Below are positions 56,418 through 64,000 of a stretch of 64,000 nt of DNA, in pieces. The first letter of the stretch is position 1. Every line of letters starts with the position of its first letter. The notes beneath the pieces were generated by a model. It was not told where the DNA came from and did no database searches. It worked only from the letters and a program-made list of their open reading frames with translations. This DNA comes from Halorubrum salinum (GTDB lineage: Archaea > Halobacteriota > Halobacteria > Halobacteriales > Haloferacaceae): positions 124,001-188,000 of the forward strand of contig NZ_JANHDO010000001.1 of assembly GCF_024494575.1 (NCBI RefSeq), in the 5' to 3' direction. The position numbers were made by a program, and so were the translations under genes.

Positions 56418-57878
56418 ATGTCCGTTACGCCGCCCGGACCCATCGGCGACCCCCTCTTCGGCAACGGCCGGCAGTACGCCGACGACCCCTTCGGATTCAT
56501 GCGCGCCTGCGCCGACAGCTACGGCGACGTGATCCGGTTCGATCTGGGCCCCCGCGAGACGTATCTGCTCGCGAACCCCGCCGATGTCGAGCGCGTCCTC
56601 GTCGCCGACGCGGAGCGGTACCGCAAGCCGCAGTTCGGCGACGGGGCGATGGACCGACTGCTCGGACAGGGGCTCCTCATGAGCGAGGGCGACACGTGGC
56701 GTCGCCAGCGCGACCTCGCGAACCCGGCGTTCCACAACAGCCGGATCGCCGCGCTGTCGGGGACGATGGTCGAGCACACGCGGGATCACATCGCCGACTG
56801 GACTCCCGGCGAGACCGTCGACGTGCAACTGGAGTTGGCCCGGCTCACGGTACGGATCATCGTCTCTGCGATGTTCGGAGCCGACATTAGCGACGAGGAG
56901 GTCAAAACGGTCCAAGAGGAGCTTGAGCCGCTCGGTGCCCGGTTCGAGCCCGATCCGCGGCGGTTCCTCATCCCGAACTGGGTGCCGACCCGCGAGAACC
57001 GCGAGTTCGACGCGGCCGTCGACACCCTCGAATCGGTGATCGACGGCATCGTCGAGCGCCGTCTCGGGACCGAGCGCGACCCCGCCGCCGATCCGGCCGG
57101 CCCCGAGGGCGTCGCGGTTCCCGGTCCGGCGGGCGATTCCGACGGCGACCTGCCCATGGACCTCCTCTCCGTCCTGCTCCGCGCTCGCGACCGCGGCGAG
57201 CAGACGGACGAGAACCTCCGCGACGAACTGGTCACCATGCTGCTCGCCGGCCACGACACGACCGCGCTCACGCTCACGTACACCTTCTATCTCCTCTCGA
57301 ACCACCCCGACGCCCGCGAGCGGGTCGAAACGGAGGCGGAGGCCGCGACCGGTGGGGGTCGCGCAGCGGACGACGCGGCCGCCGGTGGGGGTCGCGCAGC
57401 GGACGACGCGGCCGCCGGTGGCACCCCCCCGACCGCGGCCGACGCCCGCGAGATGACGTACACGGACCGCGTGCTCAACGAGGCCATGCGCCTGTATCCT
57501 CCCGTCTACACCCTGTTCCGCGAGCCGAAGCTCGACGTGAAACTGGGGGGATACCGGATCCCGGAAGGATCGGCGCTCATGCTCCCGCAGTGGGTGATCC
57601 ACCGGTCGCCGCGGTGGTACGACGACCCCGAGACGTTCGACCCCGGCCGGTGGTCCCCCGAGCGCCGGAGCGAGCGCCCCCGGTTCGCGTACTTCCCGTT
57701 CGGCGGCGGGCCGCGTCACTGCATCGGCAAGTCGTTCTCGCTTCTGGAGGCCAAGCTGATCCTCGCCGAAGTGTGCTCCACGTACGAGCTCGACTACGAG
57801 GGCCCCGATCTGTCGCTCCGCGGGTCGCTGACGATGCACCCCGACCACCCGGTTCCGATGCGGATCCGCGAGCGGTGA
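56418..57878 (+). CDS. Cytochrome P450
   Basis: 486 aa. I-helix AGHDTTA, K-helix NEAMRLYPP (ExxR), the ERR-triad region and heme loop FGGGPRHCIGKS with the ligand Cys at about residue 435. No N-terminal anchor, so likely soluble. Between the I- and K-helix regions lies an 11-residue in-frame tandem duplication (GGGRAADDAAA twice). Another Asp/Pro insertion sits near 215-240. The redox partner and substrate are unknown. TATA TTTAAC lies 27 nt upstream. Confidence 0.95.
   Translation: MSVTPPGPIGDPLFGNGRQYADDPFGFMRACADSYGDVIRFDLGPRETYLLANPADVERVLVADAERYRKPQFGDGAMDRLLGQGLLMSEGDTWRRQRDLANPAFHNSRIAALSGTMVEHTRDHIADWTPGETVDVQLELARLTVRIIVSAMFGADISDEEVKTVQEELEPLGARFEPDPRRFLIPNWVPTRENREFDAAVDTLESVIDGIVERRLGTERDPAADPAGPEGVAVPGPAGDSDGDLPMDLLSVLLRARDRGEQTDENLRDELVTMLLAGHDTTALTLTYTFYLLSNHPDARERVETEAEAATGGGRAADDAAAGGGRAADDAAAGGTPPTAADAREMTYTDRVLNEAMRLYPPVYTLFREPKLDVKLGGYRIPEGSALMLPQWVIHRSPRWYDDPETFDPGRWSPERRSERPRFAYFPFGGGPRHCIGKSFSLLEAKLILAEVCSTYELDYEGPDLSLRGSLTMHPDHPVPMRIRER
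57352..57417 (+). repeat. 33-bp perfect tandem duplication in the P450 gene
   Basis: Units 57352-57384 and 57385-57417 are identical; each adds 11 residues. The repeat lies in a surface loop region before the ExxR helix. Confidence 0.95.
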
Positions 57879-58048
57879 GCGGGCCCTACTGCCGCCGCTG
57901 CGGCGAGCCGCTCCGCCGGGGGGCGATCGCCGCCGAGCAGCGCGCCTGCTGTCTCAACGCGACTCCGTTCGCGGGCGTCTGTCCGACTCACGGACCGGTC
58001 GGCCCGCACCACGCCGTCGACGACCCGAACGTCGCAGACGCGGAGTAG
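57875..58048 (+). CDS. 57-residue cysteine-rich zinc protein
   Basis: GTG at 57875 overlaps the P450 stop (GTGA). The protein has CRRCGEPL, an ACCLNATP pair and VCPTHGPVGPHHAVDD, so one or two metal sites from five Cys and several His. Third-position GC is high and the overlap suggests coupling to the P450. Unknown function; a partner or maturation factor is speculation. Confidence 0.65.
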   Translation: MSGPYCRRCGEPLRRGAIAAEQRACCLNATPFAGVCPTHGPVGPHHAVDDPNVADAE

Positions 58049-58131
58049 CCGGCGACCCGCCGCCGGCGCTCTCGCCCGCGTCGCCCGCGTCGACCGCAAC
58101 GCCGAAGACCGTCGCCGCCGACGGCCCTTTC

Positions 58132-58812
58132 GTGACCAGCGGAGCCATTCTCGCGGGCGGCCGCTCGACCCGGTTCGGCGACGCCGACAAGGCGGTCGCG
58201 GAACTCGCGGGCGTCCCGCTGATCCGTCGCGTGGCCGACCGGCTCGCGGGCGCGAGCGAGCCGATCCCCCCGGGCGCGGCTCGCGCCGCCGGCGGCGACC
58301 CGGTCGTCGACGACCTCGTCGTCAACTGTCGGGACGATCAGCGGGAGGCGATCGCGGCCGCGCTGGACGGGGTCTCACTTCCCGTCCGCTGGGCGATAGA
58401 CGAGGAGCCCGAGCTCGGTCCGACCGCGGGGATCCGGAACGCCTGCCGGACGGCTCCGGGCACCTACGCCGTCGTCGTCGCCTGCGACATGCCGTTCGTC
58501 GACCCCGCGTTCGTCGCGACGCTCGTCGAGGACGCCGCGGGCCACGACGCCGCGGTGCCCCGGCTCGACGATCGGTGGCTCCAGACCACACAGGCGGTCT
58601 ACCGGACGGCCCCGATGGCGGCCGCCTGTGACCGCGCGCTCGCCCGCGGCGACCGGAAGGTACTGGCGGCGCTCGACGAACTTGACCGAGCGGTCGTCGA
58701 CGACGCGGCGATCCGCGCTCGGACGACGCCGCGCACGTTCACCAACGTCAACACCCGCGAGGACCTCGCCGACGCCGCGGCGGTCGTCGAGCGCGCGCTC
58801 GACGACCGGTGA
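58132..58812 (+). CDS. mobA: Molybdenum cofactor guanylyltransferase MobA
   Basis: 226 aa from a GTG start. Nucleotidyltransferase loop GAILAGGRSTRFGDADKAVAE, the AIDEEPELGPTAGI segment and ACDMPFVDP are family features. It converts molybdopterin to bis-MGD type cofactor. It is convergent with the formate dehydrogenase gene, whose enzyme class needs bis-MGD, so they plausibly act together. Confidence 0.92.
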   Translation: MTSGAILAGGRSTRFGDADKAVAELAGVPLIRRVADRLAGASEPIPPGAARAAGGDPVVDDLVVNCRDDQREAIAAALDGVSLPVRWAIDEEPELGPTAGIRNACRTAPGTYAVVVACDMPFVDPAFVATLVEDAAGHDAAVPRLDDRWLQTTQAVYRTAPMAAACDRALARGDRKVLAALDELDRAVVDDAAIRARTTPRTFTNVNTREDLADAAAVVERALDDR

Positions 58813-58858
58813 GAAGACGGACGGTGACCGGACGCCGCCTCGTCGCCCGCCGACTCGG

Positions 58859-61000
58859 TCAGTCGTCCGCGGACGCCGCCTCGTCGCCCGCCGACTCGAT
58901 GGAGACGTCGATCTCGGCGGCAGCGGCCTTGTACTCCGGAATCTTCGCGCGCTCGTCGAGCACGTCGTTGGTGAGGCGGTTCGCGGAGGCGGCCGCGAAG
59001 TGCGGCGTCGTCCAGACGACCCCCTCCTTGATGTCCTCGGTGACGTCGGCGCGGACGCGGATCTCTCCGCGTCGCGATCTGAGCGTCACGTAGTCGCCGT
59101 CGTCGATACCGTATCGCTCGGCGTCGTTCGGGTGGACGTCGACGAAGTTCTCCGGGTGCTGTCGCGAGAGCGTCGGCGAACGTCGGCTCATCGTTCCGGT
59201 GTTGTAGTGCTCTTCGAGCCGGGCGGTGGTCAACACGAGCGGGTACTCCTCGTCGGGCGTCTCCTTCGGCTCTTGATGGACGACCCCCTCGATGCGGCCG
59301 AGGCCGTCGTCCGTCTCGAATTCGTCTTCATAGAGGTACGAGTCGCCCTCGTCGCCCTCCTCGTAGCAGGGCCAGTGGATCCCCGTCTCGCCGAGCGCGT
59401 CGTAGGTCATCCCGTGCATGATCGGACACACCTCTCGGAGCTCCTCGAACACCGCCTCCGGCCCGTCGAAGTCGAACTCGTCGCCTCCGAAGAGCCGCGT
59501 CCCGACCTCACAGAGGATGTCGAGGTCGTGCCGCGTGTTCTCGTGGACCTTGTGGACACCGCGCATGCGCTGGACGCGGCGGTCGGTGTTGGTGACGGTC
59601 CCGTCGCGCTCGGCCCACGTCGTCGCCGGGAGGACGACGTCCGCGAGCTCGGCGGTCTCGGTCATGAAGATGTCTTGGACCACCATGAAGTCGAGCTCCT
59701 CGCGGAACCGACGCTCGGTCCGGTTGCCGTCGGGCTCGCTCATGATCGGGTTCTCGCCCATGACGTAGAGGCCGTGGACGGTGTCCCCGATCGCGTGGGA
59801 GATCTCGACGTTCGTGAGCCCGGGCTCGTCGGGGACCTCGAAGCCCCACACCTCCTCGACCGACTCGCGGGCCTCGTCGTCGTCGACGAGCTGGTAGCCG
59901 GGGAGGACGTTCGGCATCGCGCCCACGTCACAGGTCCCCTGCACGTTGTTCTGTCCGCGGAGCGGGTTGACGCCGGTGCCGGGCCGGCCGAGATTGCCCG
60001 TGATGAGCGCGAGGTTGATCTCGTTTTGGACGTTGTCGACGCCGCAGGTGTGCTGGCTCATCCCCATCCCGGTGAAGATGGCGGCGTTGTTCGCCATCGC
60101 GTACTTCTCGGCGGCGAGTTCGATGTCTTCGAGCGGGACGCCCGCCTCCTCGGCGGCCGCCTCCTTGTCGAAGTCGGCGAGCGTCTCCTTGAGGTGCTCG
60201 AACCCCTCGGTGCGCTCCGCGACGAACTCCTCGTCGATCCAGCCCGCGTCCGGCTCTTCCTCGTGGCGCTCCAGTATCGTCTTGAGGACGACGTTCAACA
60301 GCGGGATGTCGCTCCCGGGGTTCAACTGCAGGTGCATGTGGCGGTCGGTCTCGCCGATCTCGAACGACCGCGTCGTCTTGTTCGCGTGCGGGTCGACCTG
60401 GATGACCGTCGCACCCTCCAAGACGGCCTGCCGGAAGTACTGGCTGTTGGCTATCGGGTGCTGCTCGCCGGGGTTCGCGCCCTGGATCCACAACACGTCG
60501 GCCGCCTCTTCGAGGTCGGCCATGCTGTTCGTCATCGCGCCCATCCCGAGGCTGGTCCGCAGCGCCCAGACGGTCGAGGCGTGACACATCCGGGTACAGT
60601 TGTCGACCTGATTGGTGCCGTACCGCCGCGCCAGCTTCTGGATGAGGTAGTTCTCCTCGTTGAACGTCTTCGAGGAGCCGAAAAAGCCCATCCCGTCGGG
60701 ACCGTGCTCCTCGCGAATCCCCTCCATCTCGTCGACGACCCGTCCGAGCGCCTCGTCCCACGTCGCCTCTCGGAACTCGCCGTCTTCTTTGATCAGCGGC
60801 TCCGTGAGACGGTCCTCGTGGTCGACGACCTGCGTCGCCGCGCCGCCCTTGATGCAGACGCTCCCCTCGTTGACCGGGGCGTCGCCCCACGGCATGAACC
60901 GCATCTCGCCCGGCTCGTCGCCTTCGAGCACCTGAATCCCGCAGCCGACGCCGCAGTACGGACAGATCGTCTTTACCCCGTCGTCCGGTCCGCTAGCCAT
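58859..61000 (-). CDS. Formate dehydrogenase catalytic (alpha) subunit
   Basis: 713 aa from ATG 61000, which has a G-rich SD-like GGGAGGGTGAGG 6-17 nt upstream. Fe4S4 motif CPYCGVGCGIQV...SVCIKG, then the molybdenum cofactor domain with the likely metal-ligand Cys in CTRMCHASTVW, followed by HPIANSQYFRQ and the C-terminal molybdopterin-dinucleotide domain (NTGTMSRRSP, TTPHFAAASANRL). Cys rather than selenocysteine is used. No beta or gamma subunit lies beside it, so the electron acceptor is unknown. Assimilatory nitrate reductase is less likely from the Cys context and the neighbours. Confidence 0.88.
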   Translation of the reverse strand: MASGPDDGVKTICPYCGVGCGIQVLEGDEPGEMRFMPWGDAPVNEGSVCIKGGAATQVVDHEDRLTEPLIKEDGEFREATWDEALGRVVDEMEGIREEHGPDGMGFFGSSKTFNEENYLIQKLARRYGTNQVDNCTRMCHASTVWALRTSLGMGAMTNSMADLEEAADVLWIQGANPGEQHPIANSQYFRQAVLEGATVIQVDPHANKTTRSFEIGETDRHMHLQLNPGSDIPLLNVVLKTILERHEEEPDAGWIDEEFVAERTEGFEHLKETLADFDKEAAAEEAGVPLEDIELAAEKYAMANNAAIFTGMGMSQHTCGVDNVQNEINLALITGNLGRPGTGVNPLRGQNNVQGTCDVGAMPNVLPGYQLVDDDEARESVEEVWGFEVPDEPGLTNVEISHAIGDTVHGLYVMGENPIMSEPDGNRTERRFREELDFMVVQDIFMTETAELADVVLPATTWAERDGTVTNTDRRVQRMRGVHKVHENTRHDLDILCEVGTRLFGGDEFDFDGPEAVFEELREVCPIMHGMTYDALGETGIHWPCYEEGDEGDSYLYEDEFETDDGLGRIEGVVHQEPKETPDEEYPLVLTTARLEEHYNTGTMSRRSPTLSRQHPENFVDVHPNDAERYGIDDGDYVTLRSRRGEIRVRADVTEDIKEGVVWTTPHFAAASANRLTNDVLDERAKIPEYKAAAAEIDVSIESAGDEAASADD

Positions 61001-61262
61001 CTGCCTCACCCTCCCTGTGTGCGCTCATGTAACATGATCTATCGTCCTGCTCAATGAGTGTGTCGATGGCCCGCGTCAACTGGATAGTGCGGCGGTCTCA
61101 GCGTGTCTCCACACGCCACGACCGGTAGTCGCGTTCGGCACGCGACACACGGTGTCGTGCTTCATGAGTCATGTTATTACATTTCAATATTATATTATTA
61201 ACCATATACATAACGGAAAAACATTTACTACTATTTGCTAACATGGTACATTCGGAACCAGT
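61001..61262. other. Divergent promoter region of the two C1 dehydrogenase genes
   Basis: 262 bp between formate dehydrogenase and formaldehyde dehydrogenase. The right half (about 61170-61250) is the most A/T-rich stretch in this region, with TATA-like runs (TATTATATTATTAA near 61188). TAACATG-type sites occur at 61030, 61170 (inverted) and 61239. Confidence 0.65.
61025..61037. promoter_or_regulatory. Palindrome TCATGTAACATGA
   Basis: Perfect 6-bp arms around one base, 25-37 nt upstream of the formate dehydrogenase ATG. The half TAACATGA recurs inverted as TCATGTTA (61169-61176), and TAACATG recurs at 61239-61245 next to the formaldehyde dehydrogenase start. Candidate operator for a shared regulator. 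Confidence 0.5.
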
Positions 61263-62432
61263 ATGAAAGCAGTAGTGTATCAGGGGCCGTACGACGTAGA
61301 CGTAGAAGAGGTAGAGGAACCGGAGATCGAACACCCGAACGACGTGGTCGTCGACATCACCACCTCTTGTATCTGTGGCTCCGACCTCCACATGTACGAG
61401 GGCCGGACCGCGGCCGAAGAGGGGATCGTCTTCGGTCACGAGAACATGGGGATCGTGAGCGAGGTCGGCGAGGCGGTCTCGACGCTGGAGGAGGGCGACC
61501 GCGTCGTGATGCCGTTCAACGTCTCCTGCGGATTCTGTCAGAACTGCGAGGAGGGGTTCACCGGGTTCTGTACCAACGTCAACCCCGGCTTCGCCGGCGG
61601 CGCGTACGGCTACGTCGCCATGGGACCGTACCCGGGCGGACAGGCCGAGAAACTGCGCGTCCCGTACGCCGACCACAACGCGCTGAAGCTGCCGGAGGGG
61701 CGCGAACACGAGGACGCGTTCTCGCTTCTCGCGGACATCTTCCCGACGGGCTGGCACGGCACCGAACTGGCCGACCTCCAGCCCGGCGAGTCCGTCGCGA
61801 TCTTCGGCGCGGGCCCGGTCGGGCTGATGGCCGCCTACAGCGCGAAGATCAAGGGCGCGGCCGAGATCTACGTCGTAGACCAGGTCCCGAGCCGACTGGA
61901 ACTGGCCGAGGAGCACTGTGACGCCCACGCGATCGACTTCTCCGAGGGCGACCCGGTCGACCAGATCATCGAGAAACACGGCGGGATGGTCGACAAGGGC
62001 GTCGACGCGGTCGGCTACCAGGCGACCGACCCCGACGACGTCGACGAGGACACGGAGGACTACTCCTACCAGCCGGCCAAGGAGAATCCGGCGGTCGTGC
62101 TCAACAACCTGATCCGGGTCGTCCGACCGACGGGCCAGCTCGGCGTTCCGGGACTGTACGTCCCCGAGGACCCCGGCGCGCCGGACGACATGGCCGCGCA
62201 GGGGCGGCTCGGCATCGACTTCGGGAAGTTCTTCGAGAAGGGACTCAAGTGCGGGACCGGCCAGTGTAACGTGAAGGAGTACAACCGGTACCTGCGCGAC
62301 ATGATCATCGAGGGCCGCGCGGACCCGTCCTGGGTCGTCTCTCACCGGGTGGACCTCGAAGAGGCCCCCGAGATGTACGAGGCGTTCGACGCCCGCGAGG
62401 AGGGCGTCACGAAGGTCCTGTTGGAGCCCTGA
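61263..62432 (+). CDS. Glutathione-independent formaldehyde dehydrogenase (zinc alcohol dehydrogenase family)
   Basis: 389 aa. Catalytic zinc ligands begin at SCICGSDLHMYEG and GHENMG; the structural zinc loop has four Cys (CGFCQNCEEGFTGFC). NAD-binding motif FGAGPVGLMAA. An extended loop (about 245-265) and FGKFFEKGLKCGTGQC match the Pseudomonas-type formaldehyde dehydrogenase rather than ordinary alcohol dehydrogenases. It would oxidise formaldehyde to formate with bound NAD. Divergent from formate dehydrogenase. Confidence 0.9.
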   Translation: MKAVVYQGPYDVDVEEVEEPEIEHPNDVVVDITTSCICGSDLHMYEGRTAAEEGIVFGHENMGIVSEVGEAVSTLEEGDRVVMPFNVSCGFCQNCEEGFTGFCTNVNPGFAGGAYGYVAMGPYPGGQAEKLRVPYADHNALKLPEGREHEDAFSLLADIFPTGWHGTELADLQPGESVAIFGAGPVGLMAAYSAKIKGAAEIYVVDQVPSRLELAEEHCDAHAIDFSEGDPVDQIIEKHGGMVDKGVDAVGYQATDPDDVDEDTEDYSYQPAKENPAVVLNNLIRVVRPTGQLGVPGLYVPEDPGAPDDMAAQGRLGIDFGKFFEKGLKCGTGQCNVKEYNRYLRDMIIEGRADPSWVVSHRVDLEEAPEMYEAFDAREEGVTKVLLEP

Positions 62433-62467
62433 GCAAACTCGACGCCGACACCACCCGACAAGTTCGC

Positions 62468-62474
62468 TTTTTTT
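62468..62474 (+). terminator. T7 terminator after formaldehyde dehydrogenase
   Basis: A run of seven T residues 36 nt after the stop, the typical archaeal termination signal, in the convergent gap to the next gene. Confidence 0.65.
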
Positions 62475-62492
62475 GCTCGTCCGCGACCCGTC

Positions 62493-62660
62493 TCACGCCC
62501 GGAGCCACGCCTTCGGGTGGTCCGTCCGGAGGTGGGTCTGGTACTCCCGGACGAGCGCCGGGTACGAGTCGGCCACGCAGTGCCAGTCGCACAGCTCACA
62601 CTCTCGTTCGACGCCGTCGTCGTCGTCCCGAACGTGTCCGCCGCGTCTGTACGTTGGCAT
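62493..62660 (-). CDS. 55-residue C2H2-like zinc protein
   Basis: ATG 62660 is chosen; longer in-frame starts give a low-complexity extension. A CELCDWHC pair and HLRTDHPKAW give a C-x2-C...H-x4-H finger, ending in basic residues. Small haloarchaeal zinc proteins of this type are common. Function unknown. Confidence 0.65.
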   Translation of the reverse strand: MPTYRRGGHVRDDDDGVERECELCDWHCVADSYPALVREYQTHLRTDHPKAWLRA

Positions 62661-62831
62661 GGGTTGGTCCGTCGACGCGGGGGCTCCCGTGTCTGTGGTA
62701 CGTACGCACTCACCACGGTTCAGGCTGTCGACGGTGTCGCGCGGGCGCACTCAGATGCGTCGCACCCTCTTCGCTCGCCGGCCTCGCGCCCCGCGTGCGA
62801 ACTCGCGCCGTCCCCTTTCGCCGAAACGGGT

Positions 62832-63011
62832 ATGTCACCGGGGCGCGTGGGTCCGGGCATGTGTCAGTACTGTAACTGGGCCTTCCACGACGGGTGGGGG
62901 GAGCTGTTGAAGTACGACGAGACCTACCAGTCGGCGATAGAGACGGAGACGGAGTCGACCCACGGGTTTCACGACGAGTGGGACGACCTGCGGAGCGAAT
63001 TGGGTATCTAA
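62832..63011 (+). CDS. Small protein with a CxxC motif
   Basis: 59 aa from ATG 62832, or 50 aa from 62859 (MCQYCNWAFHDGWGELLKYD). One CxxC pair, then a Tyr/Glu-rich helix and FHDEWDDLRSELGI. It overlaps the end of the CobW-type GTPase gene by 4 bp, convergent. It could be a metal-binding or redox peptide; uncertain but codon pattern fits. Confidence 0.55.
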   Translation: MSPGRVGPGMCQYCNWAFHDGWGELLKYDETYQSAIETETESTHGFHDEWDDLRSELGI

Positions 63012-64000
63012 ATCGGGAACACCGCGCCGGGGTCCGCGGTCGGCTCCCCCTCTTCGGCCACCAGTCCGTTCAGTTCCTCGCGAATCCCCGCCTCGTCGAG
63101 GTCTTCGCCGATGAACACGAGCCGCGTCCGGCGGTCGTCGTCCGGTCCCCACTCGCCTATCGGTCCCGCCTGCACCGACGGCCCCGCCTGACTCACGCCG
63201 ACGACCTCGTCGGTGCCCGCGACGCGGACCACGCCCTTCGCCCGGACGATCGACCCGTCCCAGTCGTCGAGCCACGCCGCGAGCGCCTCGGGGTCGAGCG
63301 GGTCCGAAGAGCGGTAGACGAACGAGCCGACCCCGTGTGCGGCGGCCGCGCCCTCAACGTGGTCGTGGTGGTGATCGTGGTGCGCGTGATCGCCTCCCGA
63401 CTCCTCCTCTGCGATCGCGCGCTTCCAGCCGGCCGACCGCTTCGCCGTCTCGAAGTCGAACCGTCCGGTGTCGAGCACGTCGTCGGGGTCGACCGCGGAG
63501 TAGGTGGTCCGGATCCGTTCGGCTCTGGGACCCAATCGCTCTGCGACCGACTCGATCCGGTCGAGCACGTCGTCGGGCACCATGTCGGTCTTGTTCACGA
63601 GGAGCACGTCGCAGAACTCGATCCCCTCGACGAGCACGTCCGCGAGCGGGCGGTCCGTCTCCGGCTGCGCGCCGCCCGGCAGCGCCTCGCCCGCGTCGAA
63701 CTCCTTCCAGAAGCCGTAGGCGTCGAGGACGGTGACCATCGTGTCCAGTCGGAACCGCTCTCGGGGGTCGACGTCGCTGTCCTCGGTCCCCTCGGTGAAC
63801 GCCCGCGCGATCGGTACCGGCTCCGAGATGCCCGAGGACTCCACGAGGAGGTAATCGAACTCCCGCGACTCGGCGAGCGCCGCCGCCTCCGAGAGGAGGT
63901 CGTCCTGCAGCCGACAGCAGATGCAGCCGTTCGAGAGGTCGACGACCCCCTCCTCGTCGTTCTCGCGGGCGATCAGGTCGGCGTCGACGTTCACCTCGCC
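63008..64000 (-). CDS. CobW/COG0523-family metallochaperone GTPase, 5' end cut
   Basis: About 331 codons in the window; the N-terminus with the Walker A motif lies beyond the right edge (codons continue upstream of 63994). Seen: the metal-binding GCICCRL motif, ESSGISEPVPIA, NKTD (LLVNKTDMV) and a His-rich loop HAHHDHHHDH before the C-terminal CobW domain (GSIVRAKGVVRVAG). These GTPases insert or traffic zinc, cobalt or other metals. The target here is unknown. Confidence 0.92.
   Translation of the reverse strand, partial: GEVNVDADLIARENDEEGVVDLSNGCICCRLQDDLLSEAAALAESREFDYLLVESSGISEPVPIARAFTEGTEDSDVDPRERFRLDTMVTVLDAYGFWKEFDAGEALPGGAQPETDRPLADVLVEGIEFCDVLLVNKTDMVPDDVLDRIESVAERLGPRAERIRTTYSAVDPDDVLDTGRFDFETAKRSAGWKRAIAEEESGGDHAHHDHHHDHVEGAAAAHGVGSFVYRSSDPLDPEALAAWLDDWDGSIVRAKGVVRVAGTDEVVGVSQAGPSVQAGPIGEWGPDDDRRTRLVFIGEDLDEAGIREELNGLVAEEGEPTADPGAVFPI

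Noticed and set aside
58628-61057. 809-codon plus-strand frame opposite formate dehydrogenase
   Set aside because: It is the antisense of a clearly conserved gene. GC-rich coding sequence leaves long open frames on the other strand; the translation has no family features.

Overview
The window looks like chromosome of a haloarchaeon, most plausibly Halorubrum or a close relative. The basis is very high GC, an acidic predicted proteome (Asp/Glu-rich linkers), haloarchaeal TATA boxes about 25-30 nt upstream of start codons (mostly leaderless genes), an archaellum cluster with archaellins carrying class III signal peptides, the L1-L10-L12 operon, the haloarchaeal PccX subunit, a HalX response regulator and a bacterial-type NAD+ DNA ligase. 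I see no rRNA or tRNA gene, insertion sequence or CRISPR array. About 65 genes fill the window.

Region 1 (1-10372, mostly minus strand) is motility and chemotaxis: cheY-cheC-cheD, then arlCE-arlF-arlG-arlH-arlI running off the left edge, an unknown acidic protein, and two tandem archaellin genes that are visibly A/T-richer than their surroundings. Region 2 (10751-13121) is regulatory: a membrane protein divergent from a winged-helix regulator, a KaiC/RAD55-like ATPase and a HalX response regulator.

Region 3 (13265-29528) mixes metabolism and DNA maintenance: a membrane-anchored sulfite-oxidase-like enzyme, a DHH/RecJ-like nuclease, metY-metX behind a double palindrome, the Hef helicase/nuclease, an MBL hydrolase, a Tfx regulator, TRAM and SWIM proteins, a five-repeat DUF1508 membrane protein and ligA. 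Region 4 (29592-37862) holds an ABC exporter pair, the pccB-pccX-pccA acyl-CoA carboxylase genes and the L1-L10-L12 ribosomal operon with a hairpin leader.

Region 5 (37989-53192) contains small membrane and zinc proteins, priL, an amphi-Trp/DUF1508 protein, upp, thrC, serA, a CorC/HlyC-type membrane protein, a zinc-finger protein overlapping a HEAT-repeat gene, thpR, a ribbon-helix-helix protein and uvrC. Region 6 (53387-64000) has a soluble chemotaxis transducer, an enolase-superfamily enzyme, a cytochrome P450 with an in-frame duplication, and a C1 locus: mobA, a formate dehydrogenase catalytic subunit and a divergent formaldehyde dehydrogenase. Formaldehyde would go to formate and then CO2, with MobA supplying the molybdenum cofactor. 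The right edge is a truncated CobW-type GTPase gene.

The most distinctive unexplained signals are small DNA sites: a double palindrome on the metY promoter, an inverted repeat bracketing the transducer TATA box, a palindrome in the C1 divergent promoter, and GCGATAA-type sites shared by the winged-helix region and the gene next to the archaellins. At protein level the outliers are the expanded ArlCE protein and the two DUF1508 proteins.
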